DNA of 64,000 nucleotides, taken from Pedobacter hartonius (GTDB taxonomy: Bacteria; Bacteroidota; Bacteroidia; Sphingobacteriales; Sphingobacteriaceae). This document shows positions 34,534-44,009 of this stretch, one piece after another; positions within the stretch are counted from its first letter, which is position 1, and each line of letters starts with the position of its first letter. The stretch spans positions 248,001-312,000 of the forward strand of contig NZ_FNRA01000001.1 of NCBI RefSeq assembly GCF_900107535.1. The letters run 5' to 3'. Both the position numbers and the translations under genes were made by a program. Below the pieces are notes generated by a model. That model had not been told where the DNA came from. It did not search any database and was given only the letters and a program-made list of their open reading frames with translations.

Positions 34534-37456
34534 AATCAGAATTTTCCGCTTATATCTCATCGCAGGCCTCTTCTCCTTTTGCGGATACAGTTACGGGCAA
34601 ACCACCTTTGTCAAACATTTCAGCACTAAAGACGGCCTGCCCAGCAACAGCTGTTATTATACCCTGCAGGATAGGAAAGGTTATATCTGGGTGGCTACGG
34701 ATGCCGGTGTATGCAGGTTTGATGGTAAAGTTTTTGAAACCTTTTCCATAGACGACGGCCTGCCGGACAACCAGATCGTGAAACTTCATGAAGACCGGCG
34801 CGGAAGGATCTGGTTTTCGGCACTGAACGGCCAGCTCAGCTATTTTTATAAGGACAGGATCTTCAATGAAAAGAACGACAGATCGCTTGCATTACTGAAT
34901 TTCAAAAGTATAGTGATCTCCTTCTTTGAGGATGGCAGGGGGAATATGTGGTTTGGAACCAATAAAAACCTGCTGGTAAAATGGGATGGAAAATCAATAA
35001 AAAAATATATTTCGGCCGATACAAACAGCCAATTCATTGCCACAGTTGTATATGAAGACAGGCTGGGGCGCATCTGGGCCAGCAGCGCAAACTGTCTGCA
35101 TGTTTTCAATGGCACAACCTTCATCAGGGTACAACACCTGAGCAATCTGCTCTCCTTCAAAACGGCATTAAACCTTCCGGATAAAACGATGCTTCTTCTG
35201 GACAGCAAAGGGTTAAACAAAAGAGACGGAGGCCGTCAGAAACTGATCCTGAAGATCGATACTGCACTGCTCAAAAATAATCCGGGTTATTTTTATACTG
35301 AAAACCAGCAGGATCTATGGCTCAGCAACAACGCCGGCGTCTACTACGTCGATAAACATGGCCATCAGCGTCAGTACCTTTCAAATGTGATGACCAACCA
35401 GGTTTTCAAAGACAACAGGGAAAACATGTGGTTTACCACCAACAATGGCATTTATATGCTTCCGAAAAAATCGAAAAGGATATATGTGGTAGACCAGACC
35501 CACGGTTTAACCAATAATGGCATCAAAAGCCTGATGAAAGACCACTTCAACCGGCTTTGGCTGGGGATGGACAATGGGACCATCAACATCCTCAGCATTC
35601 CGGGTTATACCTTAAGCTGCGTTAACCTGCCGGATCACCGGTTCAGTGCGATCAAACAGATGGCGACGGATTCCAGTGGAAAAACGGTCTTTTTCGCTTC
35701 CGATTATGGTCTGGGAATGCTGCACGATGATGGCAAACGGACCGGACAGCCAACCTATCTCCACGAAGCAAATCATTACAATTTCGTTTTAAAGAATTTT
35801 AGCATCAGCAAAAACAATCACCTGGCACTTGCACTTTCCTCGGGAGTGGTGATCATCAATGATCCCCTGCATGATTTTTCTTTTTCGTCCTCCGCTCATA
35901 AAGAAGGACAAAATTTCTTCAGCGGCCGCGCCTACCGCGTTTTCTATGATAAAGATCAGCAACTCCATTTTTCCAATAGCCAGGGTTATTCCGAATTCTC
36001 AAAGGGTAAATTAGTTCACATTTCCCGGAAAGACGGGTTGCTGAACCAGCGTATTAATGACATGGCAGAGCTGCCGGACGGAACAATGGTGCTGGCAACC
36101 GACGGTTATGGGCTGATCTTCTACCGGCAGAACAAAATCATCCGCCATATCACCAGGGATAACGGCCTGGCAGGTAACATCTGTAAAAAGCTGTTCGTGC
36201 GGGGAGGTTACTTATGGGTAGTGACAAACAATGCCGTAAACCGGGTATTGCTAAAGGATAATTATCCCGTGGAATCATTCGATTTTACCAACAGCATGCT
36301 TGATAACGATGTAAATGAGGTGTATATAGACAGGGATACCGCCTATTTTGCAACCAACCACGGTTTAATTTACTTTGCCAACAGTCCGTTCGACAAAACG
36401 CAGGAGGTGCCAAAAGTACTGATCTCCTCTATTCTCAATAACAAAAAGCCACTCAGTCCTGACGCTACCTTTAGCCTCGCACCAGCGGACAACAACATCA
36501 CTTTCTATTACAGCGCGATCGACTTCCAGAACAATAACATTTTGTACCGGTACAGGTTAAACCCGAACAGCAGCTGGACGGAAACCAGGAGCAGGCGGCT
36601 GGAATTTTCTTCACTGGAACCCGACAATTACACTTTTGAGATCAGTGCAAGAACAAGCAACAGTCAATGGAGCAAACCCGTAGGCGTCAGTTTTATCCTG
36701 AAAGCCCATTTCTGGCAGTCGTTATGGTTCATGATCCTGCTGCTGCTGCTTGCCAGCTTTAGCTTTTATAAGATAGCCGTCATCGTTACCAAACAGCAAA
36801 AGGACAAAGACCAGCAGCGGCTTTTATTAAAAAACAGGATATTAATGCTGGAACAGCAGGCTTTGCAGGCCATGATGAACCCCCATTTCGTATTTAATGT
36901 GATGAACTCCATTCAGCACTATATCAATACCAAAAACACCTCCTCCGCCAATAAGATACTCACAGGTTTTGCCCGGCTGATCAGGAAAAACCTGGATATC
37001 TGTACCAAAAGTTTTATCTCCCTCGAAGAGGAAATTGAATACCTGACACTCTATCTGAGCCTGGAAAAGATGAGGTTCGGGGAGAAGTTCAATTATACCT
37101 TCAGCATTGCTGAGGATATAGATCAGGATGAAACGATGATCCCCTCTATGATCCTGCAGCCCTATATTGAGAATGCAATATGGCATGGGCTGATGCCAAA
37201 AGAAGAAGGGGGCAGCCTGGTCATACTGATCAATCAGCATACACCTGGTTCACTGCTGATCCAGATCACAGATGACGGGATAGGAATTGACAATTCATTG
37301 CGTATAAAAAATGAAAAACATCACAGTAAAGGAATGAGCCTCACCCAGGAACGCGTGAACCTGATTAACCAGATCGAGGCTTATCCGATACAGATTACCA
37401 TCAGACAGAACGGTGTTTCGGGCACTACGATCTCTATTTTGGTACCAAACAGATAG
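34523..37456 (+). CDS. Beta-propeller (Reg_prop/Y_Y_Y) sensor histidine kinase of the LytS type
   Basis: This is a 977-aa membrane kinase. A signal peptide (IFRLYLIAGLFSFCGYSYGQ, in part) is followed by a periplasmic region of two-component propeller repeats (WVATDAGVCRFDG, IWFSALNGQL and others) to about residue 680. A Y_Y_Y domain and one membrane helix near 750-770 (SLWFMILLLLLASFSFY) follow, then a His_kinase domain with the phospho-His in MNPHFVFNVMNSIQ and an ATPase domain (QPYIENAIWHG, DDGIGI). The GTG at 34523 was chosen because it gives a signal peptide at the N-terminus. An upstream ATG would add 26 residues inside the regulator gene. Related propeller kinases often sense extracellular saccharides, but the ligand here is unknown. 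Confidence 0.9.
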   Translation: MRNKIRIFRLYLIAGLFSFCGYSYGQTTFVKHFSTKDGLPSNSCYYTLQDRKGYIWVATDAGVCRFDGKVFETFSIDDGLPDNQIVKLHEDRRGRIWFSALNGQLSYFYKDRIFNEKNDRSLALLNFKSIVISFFEDGRGNMWFGTNKNLLVKWDGKSIKKYISADTNSQFIATVVYEDRLGRIWASSANCLHVFNGTTFIRVQHLSNLLSFKTALNLPDKTMLLLDSKGLNKRDGGRQKLILKIDTALLKNNPGYFYTENQQDLWLSNNAGVYYVDKHGHQRQYLSNVMTNQVFKDNRENMWFTTNNGIYMLPKKSKRIYVVDQTHGLTNNGIKSLMKDHFNRLWLGMDNGTINILSIPGYTLSCVNLPDHRFSAIKQMATDSSGKTVFFASDYGLGMLHDDGKRTGQPTYLHEANHYNFVLKNFSISKNNHLALALSSGVVIINDPLHDFSFSSSAHKEGQNFFSGRAYRVFYDKDQQLHFSNSQGYSEFSKGKLVHISRKDGLLNQRINDMAELPDGTMVLATDGYGLIFYRQNKIIRHITRDNGLAGNICKKLFVRGGYLWVVTNNAVNRVLLKDNYPVESFDFTNSMLDNDVNEVYIDRDTAYFATNHGLIYFANSPFDKTQEVPKVLISSILNNKKPLSPDATFSLAPADNNITFYYSAIDFQNNNILYRYRLNPNSSWTETRSRRLEFSSLEPDNYTFEISARTSNSQWSKPVGVSFILKAHFWQSLWFMILLLLLASFSFYKIAVIVTKQQKDKDQQRLLLKNRILMLEQQALQAMMNPHFVFNVMNSIQHYINTKNTSSANKILTGFARLIRKNLDICTKSFISLEEEIEYLTLYLSLEKMRFGEKFNYTFSIAEDIDQDETMIPSMILQPYIENAIWHGLMPKEEGGSLVILINQHTPGSLLIQITDDGIGIDNSLRIKNEKHHSKGMSLTQERVNLINQIEAYPIQITIRQNGVSGTTISILVPNR

Positions 37457-37513
37457 CACTTTACCGTTTACTCAATTATTCCTACCACTTACTAACTATA
37501 ATTCATTTCAGAT

Positions 37514-37679
37514 TAAATTTGCATTAAACTTGTTATAGATATTAAAGCAAACAAAGTTTGCAAAATCGTTCTTATAGAATTGACAAAAGATATTTTTTCA
37601 CCTAACCTAAAACTTATCTCAATTCAGGTTTCATTTGTGTGTTAAAAGTGGTAAAGTTAAACTTTACCACTTTTTTTTT
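37514..37679 (+). ncRNA. Candidate small RNA between the kinase and the acidic-protein gene
   Basis: A perfect -7 box (TAAATTTG, 37514-37521) predicts a start near 37527. A strong terminator (30-nt palindrome from 37644 plus T run to 37679) ends it, so the RNA would be about 150 nt. It contains no ATG and a GCAAAC/GTTTGC hairpin (37547-37561). It could simply be the 3' UTR of the kinase, whose stop is at 37456. No known RNA family was recognised. The rest of the 418-bp gap (37680-37874) shows another TATTTTTG box at 37768-37775 that could serve the next gene. Confidence 0.4.
37644..37679 (+). terminator. Terminator with 15-bp perfect palindromic stem
   Basis: AAAAGTGGTAAAGTT (37644-37658) is followed directly by its complement (37659-37673), then T residues to 37679. 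It ends the kinase transcript or the candidate small RNA. Confidence 0.88.
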
Positions 37680-37874
37680 GTTCAATAAATTCCGTCTGAC
37701 CAGCAAGAAGTTAAAGATCCGGGAGAGAATTTTGAAAATAGTTCTTTTTTTAAAATGCTTTTTATGTTATTTTTGGTAGCGCAAAAAAATCAATAAAAAC
37801 AGCCCGCAGTGCTATTTAAAAGATTTTTGTATTTTTAACTTATCAATAAATTCTGGCAATTTTATTTTAGACAA

Positions 37875-38078
37875 ATGACAAATCCAAAAAAATCCGTTAG
37901 GAAAGATTCATTAGATGATCAGACGCAGGACAAGGAAATGACTGACGATAATTCTTTTGATCCCATTGAGAAGAAGAAGACATACGACGACGATGACGAC
38001 GATGATTTTGACCTGCCACTGGATGACCTAGACACTGATACCTTCGACGACTTTGATGATGATGACGACAACTACTAA
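37875..38078 (+). CDS. Small hyper-acidic low-complexity protein
   Basis: This 67-aa protein has a short basic start (MTNPKKSVRKDS) and then becomes extremely acidic, with runs of seven and five Asp (DDDDDDD near residue 39, DDDDD near residue 61). It is predicted to be disordered and has no known domain. It is followed 23 bp later by a compact terminator, so it is a self-standing unit with a possible -7 box at 37768-37775. Acidic proteins like this can bind cations or basic protein surfaces, but no function is assigned. Start, stop and terminator together suggest it is real. Confidence 0.65.
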   Translation: MTNPKKSVRKDSLDDQTQDKEMTDDNSFDPIEKKKTYDDDDDDDFDLPLDDLDTDTFDDFDDDDDNY

Positions 38079-38100
38079 ATAATCATACCACCCCATATAC

Positions 38101-38126
38101 AGCATCTTAAACCAAGATGCTTTTTT
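38101..38126 (+). terminator. Terminator of the acidic-protein gene
   Basis: GCATCTT (38102-38108) and AAGATGC (38114-38120) form a 7-bp stem with a 5-nt loop followed by six T. It overlaps the in-frame upstream extension of the next ORF and so supports that gene's later start. Confidence 0.85.
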
Positions 38127-38146
38127 ATTTAAAATCTACCCGTTCA

Positions 38147-39268
38147 ATGCAAATTATTCCCGTTTCCGGTTCACAGACCAAAAAAGAGTTTTTAAATGTT
38201 ACCCATTTTATCTATAAGAATGATAAAAACTGGATCTGTCCGCTGGATCAGGATGTAGAAAAAACATTTGACCCGGGTAAAAACCCGTTTTTCAAACATG
38301 GTGAATGTACGCGGTGGATCCTTAAAAATGACTCCGGACAAACGATAGGCAGGGTTGCGGCATTCATCAACCAGAAAAAAGCTTACCATTATGAACGGCC
38401 CACCGGTGGCATGGGTTTTTTTGAATGCATTGACGACCAGGAAGCCGCATTCCTGTTATTTGACACGGCACAGTCATGGCTTAAGGAAAAAGGTATGCTG
38501 GCCATGGACGGCCCCATCAACTTTGGGGAGAACGACACCTTCTGGGGCCTGCTGGTGGAAGGCTTCACTCCACCTTCGTATGGCATGAACTATAATCCAG
38601 CCTATTACCAGGCCTTTTTTGAGAATTATGGATTTGTAACCTCCTATCAGCAGATCACCAACCACCTGGCCGTAAGAAATCCTTTCCCCGAACGCTTTAC
38701 CAAAATTGCCACATGGGTATCAAATAAACCGGGTTATACGTTTGAGCATTTCTCCAAGAAAAATGCAGACAAGTATGTGAAGGACCTGATGGAGATTTAC
38801 AATGATGGATGGAAAGATTTTGAGAACTTTGTTCCGATCAGAAAAGAGACTCTCCAGGAGAGTTTCAAACAGATGGAGACCATAATGGATGAAAAGTTGA
38901 TTTGGTTTGCTTATTTGAACGGAGAACCAGCTTCCTTTGTAGTGATCATCCCGGATGCAAACCAGATGATCAAAGATTTTAAGGGAAAGCTTGGAATAAT
39001 TGAAAAACTAAAATTTGTTTACCGCAGATGGAAGGGCGTAAACAGGATGAGAGCGATTGTAATGGGAACGAAAACTGCTTACCAGAAGCATGGCCTGGAA
39101 TCGGCCTTATTTATCAAACTCAAGGAGTATGTTTTGCCAATGGAGCAATATGATGAACTTGAGCTTTCGTGGGTGGGAGATTTTAACGATAAAATGCTTT
39201 CTATTCATGAAGCAACAGGTGCCACTTTTGGCAAGCGGCACCTTACGCTGCGTAAATTGTTCTCTTAA
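38147..39268 (+). CDS. GNAT-like N-acetyltransferase family protein
   Basis: This 373-aa protein is of a type conserved in Bacteroidota and annotated as GNAT-fold. It starts MQIIPVSGSQTKKEFLNVTHFIYK, then shows a central HGECTRWILK/GRVAAFIN segment and a C-terminal half with MGTKTAYQKHGLESALF, resembling an acetyl-CoA-binding helix. The substrate is unknown. The ATG at 38147 was chosen because an upstream in-frame ATG (38117) lies inside the preceding terminator. No clear promoter was found in the 20 bp between, so it may depend on read-through or an unrecognised promoter. Confidence 0.78.
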   Translation: MQIIPVSGSQTKKEFLNVTHFIYKNDKNWICPLDQDVEKTFDPGKNPFFKHGECTRWILKNDSGQTIGRVAAFINQKKAYHYERPTGGMGFFECIDDQEAAFLLFDTAQSWLKEKGMLAMDGPINFGENDTFWGLLVEGFTPPSYGMNYNPAYYQAFFENYGFVTSYQQITNHLAVRNPFPERFTKIATWVSNKPGYTFEHFSKKNADKYVKDLMEIYNDGWKDFENFVPIRKETLQESFKQMETIMDEKLIWFAYLNGEPASFVVIIPDANQMIKDFKGKLGIIEKLKFVYRRWKGVNRMRAIVMGTKTAYQKHGLESALFIKLKEYVLPMEQYDELELSWVGDFNDKMLSIHEATGATFGKRHLTLRKLFS

Positions 39269-39277
39269 AAGAAAGTG

Positions 39278-39607
39278 CTATTTTTCTCTGATCTCTTCGT
39301 AAAGATCGATTACTTTTTTCTGAAGCTTGATGATCTCTTCTTCTCTTAAAGAAAGTTTCGCTTTTAAGTTGTTAATCTCTTCGAAATTAACTGACTGAGG
39401 GTTTTCCCCTTCTTTAGAGATGATGTCCATTGTTGAAACTTCAAAAAGGTTAGCGATTTGAGCAAGTCGTGAAATGTTGATGTCTGTAATTCCAGTTTCA
39501 ATCTTAGAAAATGCAGGAATAGAGATGTTGAGTCTTTTGGCTACTTCGCCCTGGCTCCAGCCATTTTTCTGGCGAAGCTGTCTGATGTTCTTACCGATAA
39601 TGTTCAT
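39278..39607 (-). CDS. XRE-family helix-turn-helix regulator with coiled-coil tail
   Basis: This 109-aa protein has a Cro/C1-type helix-turn-helix at residues 5-60 (IRQLRQKNGWSQGEVAKRL, in part) and a C-terminal coiled coil (about 70-109, LKAKLSLREEEIIKLQKKVIDLY) that probably dimerises it. It sits 30 bp after mpl at the end of the tpiA-prmA-mpl unit and is convergent with the GNAT-like gene, whose stop is only 9 bp away. Targets are unknown. Confidence 0.9.
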   Translation of the reverse strand: MNIIGKNIRQLRQKNGWSQGEVAKRLNISIPAFSKIETGITDINISRLAQIANLFEVSTMDIISKEGENPQSVNFEEINNLKAKLSLREEEIIKLQKKVIDLYEEIREK

Positions 39608-39637
39608 TTTTATAAATTTAGGTGTGTTTTGTTCATT

Positions 39638-40990
39638 TTAAATATTCAACTCACGTGCCAATTTGATTAAATCCATCCCTCCGAAGTTGCCTGAACTCAT
39701 CAGCAGCAAGTTGGTATTCTTAAAATTCAAGCCTCTCAAGTATTGCTCAAGAGTATTGGCATTATCAAAAAAAGTAAGCCGATCGTTGTTAAACGCTGTT
39801 CGAACATCTATTTCAGTGAATGGAATAATTTTTTTTTGTTGAAATGTCTTTTCATCAATATATACGATAGGATTATCTGTCTGGATCATCGAATCCGCAT
39901 ATTGTAGTAAAAATTTTTTATTTAAACTACTAAATGTGTGTAATTCTATACATGCAACTAACTTTCTTTCCTCAAATTGTGACTTTACTGCCTCAACTGT
40001 TGCTTTAAGCTTTGATGGCGAGTGCGCAAAATCTTTGAAAACGCTTGTATTATTTTCAGCAAATAACAGCTCCAGTCTTTTTGCAGCCCCTTTAAACGAA
40101 ACTATTGCCTCGTTAAAGTCATCTTCATCTATGCCAATCTCTTTACAAACCAATTTCGCAGCACTTAAATTCATCAGATTATGGTCGCCAAAAACTTTCA
40201 GCGGCAAATTCTGCGGTAGCAGATATGTTAACCCTAATTTAACGTTATGTGCCGGAATTTCGTACCCTATTTTAGTAACTTCGCTGTTATTATTTTCAAC
40301 AATATTACGTAATTCTTTATCAGTCTCACAATAGATTAATTTTCCACCCGGCGTAATCGTCTCAATAAATGCTTCAAATTGAAGCATATATTCCCCAAAA
40401 GTAGGAAAAACATTAACATGATCCCAGGCCACCCCACTAATTACTGCAATATTTGCCTTATAAAGATGAAATTTCGGTCGCCTGTCTATCGGAGAAGCTA
40501 AATATTCGTCCCCTTCAATAATGATCACGGGCGCAGACGCTGTTAGCTTTACCATCGTATCAAACCCTTCCAGCTGGGCACCCACCAGGTAATCAAAATC
40601 TTTTCCCTGAAAGTTAAGCACATGCAGGATCATGGAGGTGATGGTTGTTTTACCATGGCTGCCTCCGATCACTACACGGAGCTTATCTTTGGATTGTTCA
40701 TAGATATACTCTGGATAAGAGTAGATCTTTAATCCAAGCTCCTGTGCACGCAATAATTCGGGGTTATCAATAAATGCATGCATTCCCAGTATGACAGCAT
40801 CCAGGTCTGCCGTAATCAGCTCAGGATGCCAGCCCATTTCCTGTGGCAGAATCCCGAACCGGGCCAGTCTTCCGGCCGATGGTTCAAAGATCATATCATC
40901 AGAGCCGGTTACTTTAAAACCTTTTTTATGAAGGGCTATCGCAAGATTATGCATTGCACTTCCGCCAATAGCAATAAAATGTATCCTCAT
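39638..40990 (-). CDS. mpl: UDP-MurNAc-tripeptide ligase (Mpl), peptidoglycan recycling
   Basis: This 450-aa cytoplasmic Mur-ligase-family enzyme joins recovered murein tripeptide to UDP-MurNAc. It has the MurC/Mpl-type N-terminus (MRIHFIAIGGSAMHNLA), the ATP loop GGSHGKTT near residue 108, and the C-terminal ligase domain. The MHNLA form and short length favour Mpl over MurC, though a MurC-like activity cannot be fully ruled out. Its ATG overlaps the prmA stop by 4 bp. The XRE gene follows. Confidence 0.9.
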   Translation of the reverse strand: MRIHFIAIGGSAMHNLAIALHKKGFKVTGSDDMIFEPSAGRLARFGILPQEMGWHPELITADLDAVILGMHAFIDNPELLRAQELGLKIYSYPEYIYEQSKDKLRVVIGGSHGKTTITSMILHVLNFQGKDFDYLVGAQLEGFDTMVKLTASAPVIIIEGDEYLASPIDRRPKFHLYKANIAVISGVAWDHVNVFPTFGEYMLQFEAFIETITPGGKLIYCETDKELRNIVENNNSEVTKIGYEIPAHNVKLGLTYLLPQNLPLKVFGDHNLMNLSAAKLVCKEIGIDEDDFNEAIVSFKGAAKRLELLFAENNTSVFKDFAHSPSKLKATVEAVKSQFEERKLVACIELHTFSSLNKKFLLQYADSMIQTDNPIVYIDEKTFQQKKIIPFTEIDVRTAFNNDRLTFFDNANTLEQYLRGLNFKNTNLLLMSSGNFGGMDLIKLARELNI

Positions 40991-41829
40991 TCCAGTTTTT
41001 TAAAATGTGCAGCTACCCAGTCACCAATTTTCTGATGGTCACAATAATTTATATTTAAAGCTTTGCAGGCATCGGTGATCATATCCAGATCCGGAGATTC
41101 ATAAAATCCGCTGAAATAAATATCCCCCCCGTTTTTTAGTACCCGGGCGTAGACAGGGATCTGATCAAGGAGAATATTGCGGTTAATGTTTGCCAGGATG
41201 ATGTCAAACTCACGTTCAGGGATCACATCCTTACCGCCCCACAATGCTGTGATCGTATGGATATCGTTCAATGCCGCATTTTCCAGGGCGCTTAAATAAC
41301 ATACTTCATCATTATCTATCGCTACCAGCTCCTTTGCACCTTTCTTTGCGGCCAGGATGGCAAGAATTCCGGTTCCGGCCCCCATATCCAGGATCAGTTT
41401 GCCGGTAACATCAGCATTAAGGATATACCGCATCATCATGGTGGTGGTTTGATGATGCCCCGTGCCAAAGGCCATCTTCGGGTCTATCACAATCTCGTAG
41501 CGGTACTGAGGCTGAGGGGAATGAAAAGTTGCCCTTACATAACAGCGCTCATCAATGATCAGCGGCTCAAAGTTCTTCTCCCATTCCTCGTTCCAGTTCT
41601 CCGCTGCAATCTCAGTAACGGTATATGCATACTCAAATTCATCTTCAAACTGAATCATTGCATCAGTCAGGTTGTACTGACTGTAACTTTCCTGATCTAT
41701 AAAGGCCGAAAAGCCATTTTCTGTGTCTTCAAATGTATTGAATCCGATTTCGGCCAGTTCATTGATCAGGAGATCTTTCTGATATTCGTGGATGCTGACA
41801 AAACTAAATGTGACCTGTATATATTGCAT
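40987..41829 (-). CDS. prmA: Ribosomal protein L11 methyltransferase
   Basis: This 280-aa SAM-dependent enzyme methylates lysines and the N-terminus of L11. The SAM-binding motif DMGAGTGILAILAAKKGA (near residue 145) and NINRNILLD (the catalytic N-I-N segment) are typical. The N-terminal substrate-recognition domain is present. Its ATG shares one base with the tpiA stop (TAATG) and its stop overlaps the mpl start by 4 bp, so the three genes are tightly coupled. Confidence 0.95.
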   Translation of the reverse strand: MQYIQVTFSFVSIHEYQKDLLINELAEIGFNTFEDTENGFSAFIDQESYSQYNLTDAMIQFEDEFEYAYTVTEIAAENWNEEWEKNFEPLIIDERCYVRATFHSPQPQYRYEIVIDPKMAFGTGHHQTTTMMMRYILNADVTGKLILDMGAGTGILAILAAKKGAKELVAIDNDEVCYLSALENAALNDIHTITALWGGKDVIPEREFDIILANINRNILLDQIPVYARVLKNGGDIYFSGFYESPDLDMITDACKALNINYCDHQKIGDWVAAHFKKLE

Positions 41830-42590
41830 TAAGCATTAAATGTTTTAACGATGTCCGCAAAATCACGTGATTTTAAAGAAGCCCCGCCAATCAGTCCGCC
41901 ATCAATATCTGTTTGTGCGAATAATTCCTCAGCATTTTTCGGGTTACAGCTTCCGCCATACAAAATAGAAGTTTCTTCTGCAGCTGCTGCATCATAGTGT
42001 CCTGCAACTTCGGCACGTATAAAAGCATGCACTTCCTGGGCCTGTTCAGCAGTAGCCGTTAATCCTGTTCCAATAGCCCAAACCGGCTCATAAGCAATCA
42101 CCACCTTTGCGAAATCTTCAGCGCCTAAAATGAAGAGGCCATTCACTAACTGTGACTTCAATATTTCAAAAAAGTTACCATTGTTTCTTTCATCCAGAGT
42201 TTCACCGATACAAAAGATAGGGGTTAAACCATTAGCCAAAGCGATTTTTGTTTTTTCAGCAAGTAAAACGTCACTTTCAGCAAAATATTGACGACGTTCT
42301 GAATGCCCGATAATTACATATTCACAGCCTGCAGATTTGATCATCTTCGCTGAAATCTCGCCGGTAAAAGCGCCACTTTCACTCTGGTGACAGTTCTGGG
42401 CACCGATTTTAACTGTTTCTCCACCAAGTTTTGCCAAACTGTTCAGGTGGATGAACGGAGCACATATAACAGCAATCTGGTCGCCTTTTTTCTCATCTCT
42501 CACGATGTTAACGATTTCTGAAAATAAAGAAATACCCTCTGTGTAGTCCGTATTCATTTTCCAATTTCCTGCTACAATTTTCTTTCTCAT
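41829..42590 (-). CDS. tpiA: Triosephosphate isomerase
   Basis: This 253-aa glycolytic enzyme interconverts DHAP and glyceraldehyde-3-P. All key motifs are present: AGNWKMN (Asn and Lys near 8-12), catalytic His in IGHSERR, catalytic Glu in AYEPVWAIGTG, and the phosphate loop ending SSILYGGS-like (TSILYGGSCNP). The length is standard. It is the first gene of the tpiA-prmA-mpl-xre unit. The 121-bp upstream gap has only a one-mismatch -7 box, so the promoter is not assigned. Confidence 0.98.
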   Translation of the reverse strand: MRKKIVAGNWKMNTDYTEGISLFSEIVNIVRDEKKGDQIAVICAPFIHLNSLAKLGGETVKIGAQNCHQSESGAFTGEISAKMIKSAGCEYVIIGHSERRQYFAESDVLLAEKTKIALANGLTPIFCIGETLDERNNGNFFEILKSQLVNGLFILGAEDFAKVVIAYEPVWAIGTGLTATAEQAQEVHAFIRAEVAGHYDAAAAEETSILYGGSCNPKNAEELFAQTDIDGGLIGGASLKSRDFADIVKTFNA

Positions 42591-42711
42591 AATTAATCTA
42601 TTGTTATTTCTGTTGTATATTTAACTAAACGGTATTTTTATATGATTTAATATTACTAAATCCATCGGATTACACTAAATAGGTGCTAAAGTAAAAAACT
42701 CTGCATTAAGA

Positions 42712-43881
42712 TTACCTATAAATTTTCGTTAATTCAAAAATACTTGACAAGATATCTTTTTCTATTTGATTAAATTCAATATTTCTCCGCCCAAATACTT
42801 TTTCTGTAGTTTCAAACATCTTACTGAGATTATAAACTAAAATTTCTGGTGTTGCCCCCCATGAAAAATCGGGAATAAAATTAGGCGGGTAACCGGCACC
42901 GAAAACATTTGCGCCTACGCCAACCACTGTACCTGTGTTAAACATGGTATTGATCCCGCATTTTGCATGGTCGGCCATGATCAGCCCACTAAACTGCAGT
43001 CCTGTGTTCCGGTAAGATCCCTGATCGTAATCCCACAGTTTGACATCCGCATAATTATTCTTAAGGTTCGAATTATTACTGTCGGCCCCGATGTTACACC
43101 ACTGCCCCAATACAGAATTGCCCAGGTACCCTTCATGGCCTTTAGAAGAATATCCCCAGATCACTGCATTATTAATTTCTCCCCCTACCCTGCTGTATGG
43201 ACCAATAGTTGTCTGTCCGTATATCTTACTTCCCATTTTTACCTGTGAATTTTCACATAATGCAAAAGAGCCCCTGATGTGTGATCCTTCCCATACCTGT
43301 GAATTCTGACCGATATATACCGGGCCATTCAGGGTATTGAACGTAGAACATTCTGCTGCTGCCCCTTCTTCAAGAAAGATCTGGTCGCCCAGCACGGTAT
43401 TGGTGGAACTCAGCGGGGCCGAAGACCGTCCTTTGGTAAGCAGCGCAAAATCAGCCTTTAGCTGTAGATCATTATTTCTGAAGATATCTTCAGGATGAAT
43501 AAGATGTGTAAATGAGCTGTTATAAATTACAGGACGGAGATCAGCAGACCGGGTAAGGCTGGATGCCTCCCCTGCATGTACCTTGTAGGCAAGGACAAGC
43601 GTATCCTTTAGCAGCACCTCCCCGGTGCTGAGATCGGCGATTGCAGCAAAAAGAGTTTCATCAGGACATACGGCACCGTTCACAAAGGTATCTGCATCAG
43701 TATGCGGGGCATACCTGGCCGAAAGGTAATCTATAGTGAGGTATCCCGGAACATGCCCTGCATACCTTGCCCATTTATCTGCTATGGTCAGGATTCCCAG
43801 GCGCAGGTCAGCAACCGGCCTTGTAAAGGTAAGCGGACGAAGGGAAGACCAGGAACTATCGTCAAATAAGTTAATCTTCAT
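42712..43881 (-). CDS. GlmU-like putative sugar-nucleotidyltransferase/left-handed-helix protein
   Basis: This 389-aa protein matches the GlmU-related family of Bacteroidota (TIGR03991-type). It begins LFDDSSWSSLRPLTFTRPVADLRLGILT and has hexapeptide-repeat stretches (VYIGQNSQVWEGSHIRGS and later, shown in part) that form a left-handed beta-helix. It lacks the canonical GlmU uridylyltransferase Gly-rich loop, so UDP-GlcNAc synthesis is not established. Its neighbours do not fix its role. Confidence 0.82.
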   Translation of the reverse strand: MKINLFDDSSWSSLRPLTFTRPVADLRLGILTIADKWARYAGHVPGYLTIDYLSARYAPHTDADTFVNGAVCPDETLFAAIADLSTGEVLLKDTLVLAYKVHAGEASSLTRSADLRPVIYNSSFTHLIHPEDIFRNNDLQLKADFALLTKGRSSAPLSSTNTVLGDQIFLEEGAAAECSTFNTLNGPVYIGQNSQVWEGSHIRGSFALCENSQVKMGSKIYGQTTIGPYSRVGGEINNAVIWGYSSKGHEGYLGNSVLGQWCNIGADSNNSNLKNNYADVKLWDYDQGSYRNTGLQFSGLIMADHAKCGINTMFNTGTVVGVGANVFGAGYPPNFIPDFSWGATPEILVYNLSKMFETTEKVFGRRNIEFNQIEKDILSSIFELTKIYR

Positions 43882-43950
43882 ATGCTGTTATCATGAACTT
43901 ATCCCGTTTCAGCCGCGTAACTGCCGGCTAATGGCATAATCGACAAAAAT

Positions 43951-43984
43951 AAAAAAAGTCCCGGTGCTTACGCTCCGGGACTTT
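43951..43984 (-). terminator. rpmE terminator
   Basis: The stem GTCCCGG (with flanking pairs) at 43955-43967 and 43972-43984 has a 4-nt loop and one mismatch. On the minus strand seven T residues follow. It starts 26 bp after the rpmE stop and insulates the GlmU-like gene. Confidence 0.88.
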
Positions 43985-44009
43985 AAAATAATTTCCTATA
44001 TGGTTACGA

